Shown piece by piece: positions 1 to 6,697 of a DNA stretch of 15,702 bases. The notes beneath the pieces are model-generated. The model did not search any database, was not told where the DNA came from, and saw nothing but the letters and a program-made list of their open reading frames with translations. The stretch spans positions 1 to 15,702 of the forward strand of contig JAYEFL010000095.1 of the NCBI GenBank assembly GCA_034658635.1, written 5' to 3'. The translations under genes were made by a program, and so were the position numbers. This DNA is from JABHCC01 sp034658635. Lineage in GTDB: Bacteria > Bacteroidota > Bacteroidia > Bacteroidales > UBA12481. Position 1 is the stretch's first letter, and the number at the start of each line of letters is the position of its first letter.

Positions 1-1233
1 GCTGATTGCCCATTTAAATAAAGGAGGACCAATAAATTGATTCAGCACGATAACTGCAACAATAATAGTGGCAAATTCCGCTCCCCATACACTAAACTCC
101 CCTGCAACCTTCGTTGCAAGTCCCAGGCCCACACCAGCCTGAGTTACATACGGCATCCACCCAATACGCCTGCAAACTGCCGGGTCTCCAGCCAGGATTG
201 CACCTGTATAAGCACCAATAATCAAAGTAACGAGCCTTACCATAAATAAAATTATTGCTATCATCCATACCTCTGCCAGTACATCAATTGACAGCATAAG
301 ACCGGTAAGTGTAAAAAAAGCAACATAGATCAATGGCCCTGTATCATGCAATATCTTCCGAAACTCAAGTCTGTACTTACTATAGTTAGTAACCAAAAAC
401 CCGGCAATAATGCATATCAGTAAAGGTTCAACATGGATTTCAAATTGCAGGTAAGCCTGACTAAGCTCTTGCGCATAATGTGAGAGAAGAAAAATTCCAT
501 ATCCAGCAGACAGAATCAAAACCGTTTTCACAATAAGTCTCAGACGAATAGCCAGGATACCCGATATAATTTTTCCGAGTACATAACCAACACCAAGCGC
601 CAATAACAACTCAAGTAACAGAATAACAAATATGCTCATACTGAAAGTTACTCCGGATACTATTGTTACAGCTACAGAAAAGCAAATTGCGAATAAAACA
701 ATAACCAGCACATCAATAAGTACAGTAACTCCCATTGCAGTTTGGGTGAACGGACCTTTTGCTCTCATTTCACTAATAACAGCTATGGCAGAAGAAGGAG
801 ATCGGGCAACAAAAATGGTGGCAGCCAGTATAGCCACTGCAATTTTGCTTCCGGTTGTCATCATTTGCATAAATGGAATATACTCAGCTAAAAAGTAAAC
901 GATAACAGAGGCAGCTGTAAAAGTGACAACAAGTTGCCCTACAGTATTCCATACAATACTATTGATCCGGCTCCTGACATCCTTCAAGAACAACTCTGAT
1001 CCTGCAGCAAAGGCAATGAATGCCAGAGATATATCATTAATAAACCCCAGGTTCTTTAATGCATCTGACTCAATCAGGCCCAAGAGGTGAGGTCCACAGA
1101 CTATCCCGGTGAAAAGGAAACCTGTAATTAGAGGCAGGCGAATTTTTATAAAAAATTTGGCAAAATAGTCTGATGCAAACAATATCCAGACGAAGCCTAA
1201 AACATAAATCAATATCTGCTTGTACTCACCCAT
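1..1233 (-). CDS. Kef-type cation:proton antiporter, membrane domain (C-terminus beyond left edge)
   Basis: This is an inner-membrane monovalent-cation/H+ exchanger of the CPA2 (Kef/NhaA-fold) type. The frame is open from ATG at 1233 to base 1, giving 411 codons with no stop, so the C-terminus lies outside the window. The protein begins MGEYKQILIYVLGFVWILFA and is almost entirely hydrophobic, with about 11 to 12 predicted membrane segments. Family marks are GPHLLG near the N-terminus, ARSPSSAIAVI followed by a GVTVLIDVLVIVLFA segment matching the conserved acidic transport helix, and a glycine-rich TQAGVGLGLA segment late in the domain. Any cytoplasmic TrkA-N domain would be off the edge. The start is 6 bp after the stop of the MG2/plug gene, so the two are probably cotranscribed. 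The transported ion cannot be told from sequence. Confidence 0.88.
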   Translation of the reverse strand, partial: MGEYKQILIYVLGFVWILFASDYFAKFFIKIRLPLITGFLFTGIVCGPHLLGLIESDALKNLGFINDISLAFIAFAAGSELFLKDVRSRINSIVWNTVGQLVVTFTAASVIVYFLAEYIPFMQMMTTGSKIAVAILAATIFVARSPSSAIAVISEMRAKGPFTQTAMGVTVLIDVLVIVLFAICFSVAVTIVSGVTFSMSIFVILLLELLLALGVGYVLGKIISGILAIRLRLIVKTVLILSAGYGIFLLSHYAQELSQAYLQFEIHVEPLLICIIAGFLVTNYSKYRLEFRKILHDTGPLIYVAFFTLTGLMLSIDVLAEVWMIAIILFMVRLVTLIIGAYTGAILAGDPAVCRRIGWMPYVTQAGVGLGLATKVAGEFSVWGAEFATIIVAVIVLNQFIGPPLFKWAIS

Positions 1234-1239
1234 ATTACT

Positions 1240-3354
1240 TTACAAAATAGGATTAATAATCCGTTTCCAATACTTGCTTTTTAGTCTGGGCTCAGGCATA
1301 ATGATCTCTTTCCCTTCATCTGCTTGGGGAGCGTAATGCGGATTCCAAAGCATGGTTGGAGAAAAATTGATCTGTGAACCGGAAGCTTTCTTAACCCTTC
1401 CATCTGAAACTTTTTTTGTTTCGATAATTACCACACCGGCAGTATTTTCCATTCCAGCATATTTCATCACCTCAGAGATACTGGTTGATACTTTGATACT
1501 TGCCACTTCATAGGGGTTAATATCCATAATCTCAGCAACATCAGATCCTTTTGGAACACCATCAATAACAATTATTGCTCCTCCCTGGTATTTAAAAGAA
1601 TCGCTACCCCTGAAAACCATTTGATTATCAACAAGACGATAAGCGCGAATACTCATAATGATGGAAAGAACAGACTTTCCTGCATCCAACTGCCTTCTGA
1701 TACGCTCATTCTGACCTAATTGTTTAGGGATAAAACCCAACTTGTCTAATTCAGTCTTGTTCGCGATGAAAAATTCAGAAAAGCTTGACTTTTCAGACAT
1801 ATAATGCTGGTTAAAAAACTGCAGATTTGACAATTCTGAAATGTATTGATCAATTTGACTTAAGCGATATTTTTTCTGAATAATTCTTAAATGATTTGTG
1901 CCTGTAGAATCTCTCTCAATAATTCCCTCTGGTTCCCGAATACATGTGAGCATATAGGCATCTATTAATTCTGCATCAACTTCTCTCTGATCATTTACAA
2001 ACAGATCTGCATAATGACTCATGGCCAACTCTGTGCCAAGTATGGCTATCTGTTTCATGCTGGGGCCAGGGCTCCATTCAGGTGAGATATAGGAGTCAGT
2101 AATACTAATACTCCCCTCAATATTCTGTGCCTGCCATTCTTCAGCTGATATATATATACAACGCTGAGCCAAAATCTCACCAGATCCGGTCTTGACATTT
2201 ATTCTAACTATTCCTTTTGAAAGGTCAGCTATCGGAACTACAAAGCTCTTTTTGGTAGTAAGCAACAGGCGCTCGTTCAGTAACTCTTCGCTTCCCTGAA
2301 AAGCCTCAACTCTCAATGGCATATAAGTATCCTCTATTGGATTGATAGCTTCAAGATGGATTCCATCGTTTTCTAATGAGATAAGCCTGAGTACCACCCC
2401 ACTGGATTGTGTCTTTGGCAAATCTATTGTGCTTTGAACCCAAACAGGATTAGTAATCCGAAGTTTCAATGGAATCCTTGCATCCGGCAGAACAGAAAAA
2501 CAACCTAAGCCCGGAACCATTGTATTAATATGGCCCCGCACCTCACCATACTGATCTACAAGATCACCCTGGATATCAATAATATTACCCTGAATATCAA
2601 AAGCTGTAAATCCAATTTTTGATTCATATCCATCAATCAACAATCCTCCTTCAGGAAAGAAATTCACTAACAGGGGTTTGGAAAGTGATGGAATAATTAC
2701 ACCATTCCGAAAAGTATTGCCAGTTCGCTCAAGGGATACTTCAAAACTCACCAGGCCATTCTCGTTATAATCCGGATACTTTACAAGAATTTCATCCTGA
2801 CCCGTCTTATCCACCTTGCCCTTTCCCTCAGAAACCTGAGTTCCATTAACGTTCAGACTATACTGAAATCCAAGGCGTTTGATAATTTCTCCATTTGGCG
2901 ATCGCATCTTAACACGAAAAGCTACCTCCTCACCAACACGATAAGGCTTTTTGTCAAATTCAATATCGATTAATACCGATGGGATAATAGTTTCATGAAT
3001 CAAGATGCTTTTGGCAAATACCATGTCAATCTTTGTTCCATCACAGTATGCCAGCAAGAGATATTTCCCCTCCTCCAAACTTCCGGGCAAAACAATCTGA
3101 TCTATAACTGCACAGTCTGAAATTTCCATTTTGCCCTCAAAATGTGACACTCCATTCTTATCAATCAGATAAATATTCAACGAGTCACTTCTACTCTGCT
3201 GACCTTTAGAAGATGATATTACATAAGCTTTGAATTGCAAGGTTTCACCTGCCTGGTAAATATCTCTGTCAGTATGAATAAAGACCTCATCCTGAGACAT
3301 TCCAGCAATAAAATGCGATAACAATACGACAAGTAGCAAAGCAATATTCTGCAT
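1240..3354 (-). CDS. Secreted MG2-like / TonB plug-like domain protein without a barrel
   Basis: A 704-residue exported protein. The signal peptide is MQNIALLLVVLLSHFIAG. Immediately after it, EVFIHTDRDIYQAGETLQF is the typical opening of a macroglobulin MG2-like domain; further beta-rich repeats follow. Near the C-terminus, GGAIIVIDGVPKGSDV, INPYEVASIKV and AGVVIIETKK form a segment like the plug domain of TonB-dependent receptors. There is no C-terminal beta-barrel, so this is not itself a receptor. Bacteroidota carry many such proteins of unclear role; periplasmic or surface location is inferred from the signal peptide. Start choice: an in-frame TTG at 3405 would add 17 residues but lies in the loop of the upstream gene's terminator hairpin and would place the signal peptide internally, so ATG at 3354 is preferred. 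The antiporter gene follows 6 bp downstream. Confidence 0.82.
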   Translation of the reverse strand: MQNIALLLVVLLSHFIAGMSQDEVFIHTDRDIYQAGETLQFKAYVISSSKGQQSRSDSLNIYLIDKNGVSHFEGKMEISDCAVIDQIVLPGSLEEGKYLLLAYCDGTKIDMVFAKSILIHETIIPSVLIDIEFDKKPYRVGEEVAFRVKMRSPNGEIIKRLGFQYSLNVNGTQVSEGKGKVDKTGQDEILVKYPDYNENGLVSFEVSLERTGNTFRNGVIIPSLSKPLLVNFFPEGGLLIDGYESKIGFTAFDIQGNIIDIQGDLVDQYGEVRGHINTMVPGLGCFSVLPDARIPLKLRITNPVWVQSTIDLPKTQSSGVVLRLISLENDGIHLEAINPIEDTYMPLRVEAFQGSEELLNERLLLTTKKSFVVPIADLSKGIVRINVKTGSGEILAQRCIYISAEEWQAQNIEGSISITDSYISPEWSPGPSMKQIAILGTELAMSHYADLFVNDQREVDAELIDAYMLTCIREPEGIIERDSTGTNHLRIIQKKYRLSQIDQYISELSNLQFFNQHYMSEKSSFSEFFIANKTELDKLGFIPKQLGQNERIRRQLDAGKSVLSIIMSIRAYRLVDNQMVFRGSDSFKYQGGAIIVIDGVPKGSDVAEIMDINPYEVASIKVSTSISEVMKYAGMENTAGVVIIETKKVSDGRVKKASGSQINFSPTMLWNPHYAPQADEGKEIIMPEPRLKSKYWKRIINPIL

Positions 3355-3380
3355 GAGATATTTGGATCTGATATACTGCG

Positions 3381-3389
3381 AAAGGTACA
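3381..3389 (-). promoter_or_regulatory. Possible -7 promoter element for the MG2/plug gene
   Basis: On the minus strand this reads TACCTTTCG, close to the Bacteroidota -7 consensus TAnnTTTG. It lies just past the cytochrome gene's terminator and about 27 nt before the preferred ATG at 3354. No convincing -33 TTTG at the usual spacing was seen, so the call rests on one element plus position. Confidence 0.3.
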
Positions 3390-3416
3390 AAAAAAGCCCC
3401 GACAATCGTCGGGGCT
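3387..3416 (-). terminator. Rho-independent terminator of the cytochrome c gene
   Basis: A perfect 9-bp inverted repeat, AGCCCCGAC at 3395-3403 and GTCGGGGCT at 3408-3416, encloses a 4-nt loop. On the minus strand the stem is followed directly by a run of seven T. It sits about 27 nt after the stop of the tetraheme cytochrome gene, the correct side and orientation for terminating that transcript. It therefore separates the cytochrome gene from the MG2/antiporter unit. Confidence 0.9.
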
Positions 3417-3442
3417 CATTAGTTCATTAGCTCTAAAACCGA

Positions 3443-3934
3443 TTAATCATCTGAGGGTTTTGGATGAGCCATTTCCTTTAAATATTCTTTATAATCAAAA
3501 CCTTTGAAATCAGGGCTTTCTTCATTATGACAAGTACGACAGAGTTTCTCATCAGGAATAATCAAACCCTTAGCAATACTCTTCTCTTGGTTTCTCATCA
3601 CAGCAGGTGATTTATAAGCACTTCCTGGTCCATGACAAGTTTCGCAACCAACTCCTTCTTTTTGAGTCAAAGTATAATGAAGATCCTTGTCAGTGTGACC
3701 CATAGTAGTATGACACTTCAAACACTTTGGATCCTTAGCATCATCACCTTTTAGAGATTCGAATGCTTTGGCATGAGGACCTGCAGACCAGACCTTGTAT
3801 TGTGCTCCCTTGGCAGGTGAGTTGTGGCATGACTTACACTTGGCTGACCCAATATATTCAAAATCAGCAGGTGATGACCCATTTCCTAGAAACAGACCAA
3901 GAGCCAGAAACAGTGGTAAAACCTTGATAAACAT
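3443..3934 (-). CDS. Secreted tetraheme cytochrome c family protein
   Basis: A 163-residue periplasmic or extracytoplasmic electron-transfer protein. It has a signal peptide (MFIKVLPLFLALGLFLG) and four CxxCH c-type heme motifs: CKSCH at residue 33, CLKCH at 71, CETCH at 97 and CRTCH at 132. Extra histidines such as GPHAKAF and GHTDKD could be distal heme ligands. The arrangement fits the cytochrome c554/c-prime multiheme group. ATG at 3976 is also in frame, but it would put 14 polar residues before the signal peptide, so ATG at 3934 is chosen. The gene is monocistronic, with its own terminator downstream. No reductase or quinol-oxidising partner is in the window, so the electron donor and acceptor are unknown. 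Confidence 0.88.
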   Translation of the reverse strand: MFIKVLPLFLALGLFLGNGSSPADFEYIGSAKCKSCHNSPAKGAQYKVWSAGPHAKAFESLKGDDAKDPKCLKCHTTMGHTDKDLHYTLTQKEGVGCETCHGPGSAYKSPAVMRNQEKSIAKGLIIPDEKLCRTCHNEESPDFKGFDYKEYLKEMAHPKPSDD

Positions 3935-3940
3935 AATCTT

Positions 3941-3948
3941 CAAATTTA
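3941..3948 (-). promoter_or_regulatory. Possible -7 promoter element for the cytochrome gene
   Basis: The minus strand reads TAAATTTG, an exact match to TAnnTTTG. It ends only 6 nt before the preferred ATG at 3934, so a transcript from it would be nearly leaderless. In AT-rich DNA an exact match can be chance, and a promoter further upstream is equally possible. Confidence 0.25.
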
Positions 3949-4027
3949 ATATGTAAATACTATTATTCTTAATCAATTACCCTGCCAAAGTATCAAAAAA
4001 AACTTTATACCTAAAAGCATAACCATA

Positions 4028-4060
4028 ATGATTCTAGTGATATACCTCACCCGGAATCAT
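4028..4060. repeat. Nested imperfect hairpin upstream of the cytochrome gene
   Basis: ATGATTC at 4028-4034 pairs with GAATCAT at 4054-4060. Inside it GTGA (4037-4040) pairs with TCAC (4047-4050) around a 6-nt loop. It lies in the gap between the peptidase and cytochrome genes, next to the FNR-like box and the REP-like palindrome. It could be RNA structure in a leader, part of a dispersed repeat unit, or chance. Confidence 0.3.
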
Positions 4061-4072
4061 GATCTAAATCAA
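4059..4072 (-). promoter_or_regulatory. FNR/CRP-like binding site candidate
   Basis: The plus strand reads ATGAT-CTAA-ATCAA, matching 9 of 10 informative bases of the FNR-type palindrome TTGATnnnnATCAA. It lies about 130 bp upstream of the tetraheme cytochrome start, a gene type often under oxygen- or redox-responsive control. A 9/10 match is expected roughly once per window of this length by chance, so position is the main support. Confidence 0.25.
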
Positions 4073-4076
4073 CAAG

Positions 4077-4102
4077 AGGGGCAGACCCGTGTGTCTGCCC
4101 CT
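4077..4102. repeat. REP-like palindrome, possibly also terminating the M1 peptidase gene
   Basis: AGGGGCAGAC at 4077-4086 and GTCTGCCCCT at 4093-4102 form a perfect 10-bp stem with a 6-nt loop (CCGTGT). This GC-rich hairpin stands out from its AT-rich surroundings. The peptidase stop codon TAG (4103-4101) lies in the stem base. No T-run follows on the minus strand (TCTTGTTGATTT), so it is not a classical rho-independent terminator. The GGGGCAGAC/GTCTGCCCC form resembles dispersed extragenic palindromes in many bacteria; that resemblance is from memory, and only one copy is in this window. Confidence 0.55.
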
Positions 4103-5744
4103 ACGTTATTTTCGTGACCAAAATTTTTGCTACGTAAAAATCTTTATCGACCTCTACGTTTTCGATGTTTTTGTTTCCATTTAACATCTGCCATCTTTGG
4201 CTGGGTTCTAACCATTGTAATTGCCCATCAATATAGACCTTCAGCTTCATGTTGAAACCTCTGACACAATTGGCCCAGCGATACCGCATATTGCCATTTA
4301 CCAGAGCATATTCGAAAATGGGAATCCTTGTATCCCGGAGGTATTGATCAAAGAACAACTTCAGATCTATCCCGGCATGTTCACTGATGTATCCTTCAAT
4401 CTGTGCTGTTTTAACTGTCTGGTGATAAAACTCTTGATTCAGTCCTCTTAAAATCTGTCTCCATTTTTCATCATCATCTATTAGCTGCCTCAGGGTATGG
4501 AGCATATTAGCTCCTTTAGAATACATATCACCTGATCCTTCATAATTCACATTATAAATACCGATAATCGGACGATTGTTGGAAATATTCAGGCGGGTTC
4601 CCCTGCAATAGGCAGCACTTGCCTCCTTTCCCCAGAAGTAATCCACATATAGATTTTCTGAATAAGCAATAAAGCTCTCATGGATCCACATATCTGCAAC
4701 ATCCCAGTTGGTAATACTATTTGCAAACCACTCATGGCCAGACTCATGAATCAGGATAAAATCAAATTTCATCCCATATCCTGTACTACTAACATCCCTG
4801 CCACCATAACCATTTCTATACCCATTTCCATAAGTTACAGAACTCTGGTGCTCCATTCCAGGATAAGACACCTCGACCAATTTATAGCTATCTTCATAAA
4901 AAGGATATGGTCCGAACCAGTATTCAAATGCCTCCAGCATCAAGTGAGCCTGTTTAAAATGCTCTCTTGCCTTCTGCTCGTTATAGCTTAAAACCCAATA
5001 ATCACAATCGAGGTCTCCATTTTCTCCGTTATAAACATCATGGAAATGAATATAATCCCCCACATTAATATTCACTCCATAATTATTGATCGGGTTTGAA
5101 ACAAACCAGTGAGAAGTATTTGTTCCGTCCGGGTTATGTTCAAGCTTCCTAAGTCTTCCATTTGACACATTCATTAAAGGTTCAGGAACAGTTATACTTA
5201 TCAGCATGCTGTCAGGTTCATCGTAAGGATGATCCTTGCATGGCCACCAGAGGCTGGAGCCATCACCCTGATTTGCCGTAACGATAAACGGATTATCGCT
5301 ATTATCAAGCCCCCAGCTAACTCCCCCTTGCCAGGGAGGTCTTTTGCTGATCTGAGGTTTACCCCCGTATTCAACTAAAAGAAAACCGACATCTCCTGTC
5401 TTCTGAGGCGCATTTAATGTGATAAACCAGGCATTCCCGTCCTTTCTGAAATCGAGGGCAACTCCATCCTGCAGAACTCTTTCAATCTCCATGGGAGGCT
5501 GCAAGTCTATTTGCATAAGCTGATTTGATTCAATCACCCGGTATCCGATCAGATTACTGCCAACAAAAGTACTGTCTGCAGGATCAACCCTGACAGTCAG
5601 GTGATAATAAGTAAGGTCCCACCATGCCCGCTCTGGTGTTATACTTCCCCTGAGGGTATCCTGCCTGGTAAAAACCGGGTTCTGTGCAAATACTCCTGTC
5701 GAAAGGCTCAGAATCAACAGAAGAACGGAGATTTTCTTGTTCAT
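4101..5744 (-). CDS. Secreted M1-family zinc aminopeptidase
   Basis: A 547-residue exported metallopeptidase of the M1 (gluzincin) family, which removes N-terminal residues from peptides, probably in the periplasm or outside the cell. The signal peptide is MNKKISVLLLILSLSTGVFAQ. The zinc site is complete: HESGH at residues 333-337 and the third ligand E356 exactly 18 residues later (MWIHE). PGMEHQS, near residue 295, stands where M1 enzymes carry the GAMEN substrate-binding loop. Tyr408 in GDMYSKGANML matches the conserved transition-state tyrosine region. It is shorter than the 850-plus residues of full-length aminopeptidase N and appears to have only the N-terminal beta, catalytic and a short helical region. 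The stop codon falls in a REP-like palindrome. It is divergent from the cvfB-like gene. Confidence 0.9.
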   Translation of the reverse strand: MNKKISVLLLILSLSTGVFAQNPVFTRQDTLRGSITPERAWWDLTYYHLTVRVDPADSTFVGSNLIGYRVIESNQLMQIDLQPPMEIERVLQDGVALDFRKDGNAWFITLNAPQKTGDVGFLLVEYGGKPQISKRPPWQGGVSWGLDNSDNPFIVTANQGDGSSLWWPCKDHPYDEPDSMLISITVPEPLMNVSNGRLRKLEHNPDGTNTSHWFVSNPINNYGVNINVGDYIHFHDVYNGENGDLDCDYWVLSYNEQKAREHFKQAHLMLEAFEYWFGPYPFYEDSYKLVEVSYPGMEHQSSVTYGNGYRNGYGGRDVSSTGYGMKFDFILIHESGHEWFANSITNWDVADMWIHESFIAYSENLYVDYFWGKEASAAYCRGTRLNISNNRPIIGIYNVNYEGSGDMYSKGANMLHTLRQLIDDDEKWRQILRGLNQEFYHQTVKTAQIEGYISEHAGIDLKLFFDQYLRDTRIPIFEYALVNGNMRYRWANCVRGFNMKLKVYIDGQLQWLEPSQRWQMLNGNKNIENVEVDKDFYVAKILVTKIT

Positions 5745-5748
5745 AGCG

Positions 5749-5757
5749 ATAAAGGTA
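5749..5757 (-). promoter_or_regulatory. Possible -7 element for the M1 peptidase gene
   Basis: The minus strand reads TACCTTTAT, matching seven of the eight TAnnTTTG positions. It ends 4 nt before the peptidase ATG, which would imply an almost leaderless transcript. It mirrors the element on the opposite strand at 5791-5799. Confidence 0.3.
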
Positions 5758-5790
5758 AATTATTTATGAAAGGAGATGAAGACTGATTAG

Positions 5791-5799
5791 TACCTTTAC
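5791..5799 (+). promoter_or_regulatory. Possible -7 element for the cvfB-like gene
   Basis: TACCTTTAC matches TAnnTTTG except for the final G. It is 18 nt before ATG 5818, giving a predicted leader of about 14 nt that is AT-rich and has no Shine-Dalgarno. No clear -33 TTTG was found at the expected distance. Confidence 0.35.
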
Positions 5800-5817
5800 A
5801 ACATAAAATTTTACAAA

Positions 5818-6651
5818 ATGGCTTCAATCGGTACTATAAATACCCTCAGAGTAATGCGCATCCTGGATTTTGGAGCCTACCTCGACGGAGATAACCTGGG
5901 AGATATCTTGCTACCCATCAAAGACGTTCCTGAAAATTGCAAGCCAGAGGATTTGTTAGATGTATTCATTTATATGGATTCCGAGGATCGTATAATTGCT
6001 ACTACTCAACAACCCAAAGCGATGGTTGGTGACATTGCAATGCTTGAAGTTATTGCCACAAGCAAAGTTGGGGCATTTTTGAATTGGGGCCTTCTAAAAG
6101 ATCTCCTGGTTCCATTTAGTGAGCAGGGACAAGCAATGGAGGTTGGAAAATCCTACCTGGTTTATGTATATCTGGATGAGAAAACTAATCGCTTAGCCGC
6201 ATCAGCAAAATTGGATAACTTCCTTGATCTTACACCAAAACAATACGCTGAAGAACAGGAAGTTGGCCTCATCATCACCTTCCAGAGTGAATTGGGTTAC
6301 AAGGCAGCAGTCAATGGGTTGCACTCCGGAATACTATATGCCAATGAAATTTATCAGGCTTTGAAACCCGGACAGAAGATCGTCGGATATATTAAAAAGA
6401 TTCGGTCTGATGGGAAATTAGACCTGATACTTCAGAAACCTGGATTTGAGAAAATTGACCAATTCTCAGATCAATTGCTTAAGGAATTGGAGAAAACAGA
6501 TGGTTTTCTGGCTTATAATGACAAAAGCGATCCCGAGGAGATCCGAATCCGATTTGCTGTCAGTAAAAAGGTCTTCAAAAAAGCAGTTGGGAGTTTATAT
6601 AAGAAGAAAAAAATTCTTCTGGAGGATGGCGGAATCAGGTTGATTCAGTAA
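5818..6651 (+). CDS. cvfB: CvfB-family S1 RNA-binding protein
   Basis: A 277-residue cytoplasmic protein of the CvfB family: tandem S1/OB-fold RNA-binding domains followed by a C-terminal winged helix. The first S1-like unit is IGTINTLRVMRILDFGAYLD with GDILLPIKDVP; the second is AMLEVIATSKVGAFLNWGLL with KDLLVPFSEQ. A third lies around YKAAVNGLHSGILYANEIY and VGYIKKIRSDGKLDL. The tail (GFLAYNDKSDPEEIRIRF, SKKVFKKAVGSLYKK, ILLEDGGIRLI) matches the family's winged helix. CvfB proteins affect virulence-factor expression in Staphylococcus and bind RNA in vitro; the role in Bacteroidota is not established. The start is the first ATG of the frame and the S1 fold begins within five residues of it. 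Length is normal for the family. Confidence 0.85.
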   Translation: MASIGTINTLRVMRILDFGAYLDGDNLGDILLPIKDVPENCKPEDLLDVFIYMDSEDRIIATTQQPKAMVGDIAMLEVIATSKVGAFLNWGLLKDLLVPFSEQGQAMEVGKSYLVYVYLDEKTNRLAASAKLDNFLDLTPKQYAEEQEVGLIITFQSELGYKAAVNGLHSGILYANEIYQALKPGQKIVGYIKKIRSDGKLDLILQKPGFEKIDQFSDQLLKELEKTDGFLAYNDKSDPEEIRIRFAVSKKVFKKAVGSLYKKKKILLEDGGIRLIQ

Positions 6652-6697
6652 AATAATTAGCCGCTAGAATCCCTTGCCCAAACTACAGTGACATAGT

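Noticed and set aside
632..898. 88-codon plus-strand frame
   Set aside because: It lies antisense to the antiporter's conserved membrane helices; its hydrophobic look comes from the complementary strand.
4221..4991. Two plus-strand frames antisense to the M1 peptidase
   Set aside because: Both overlap the conserved peptidase sequence, including its zinc-site region, and show no family features.
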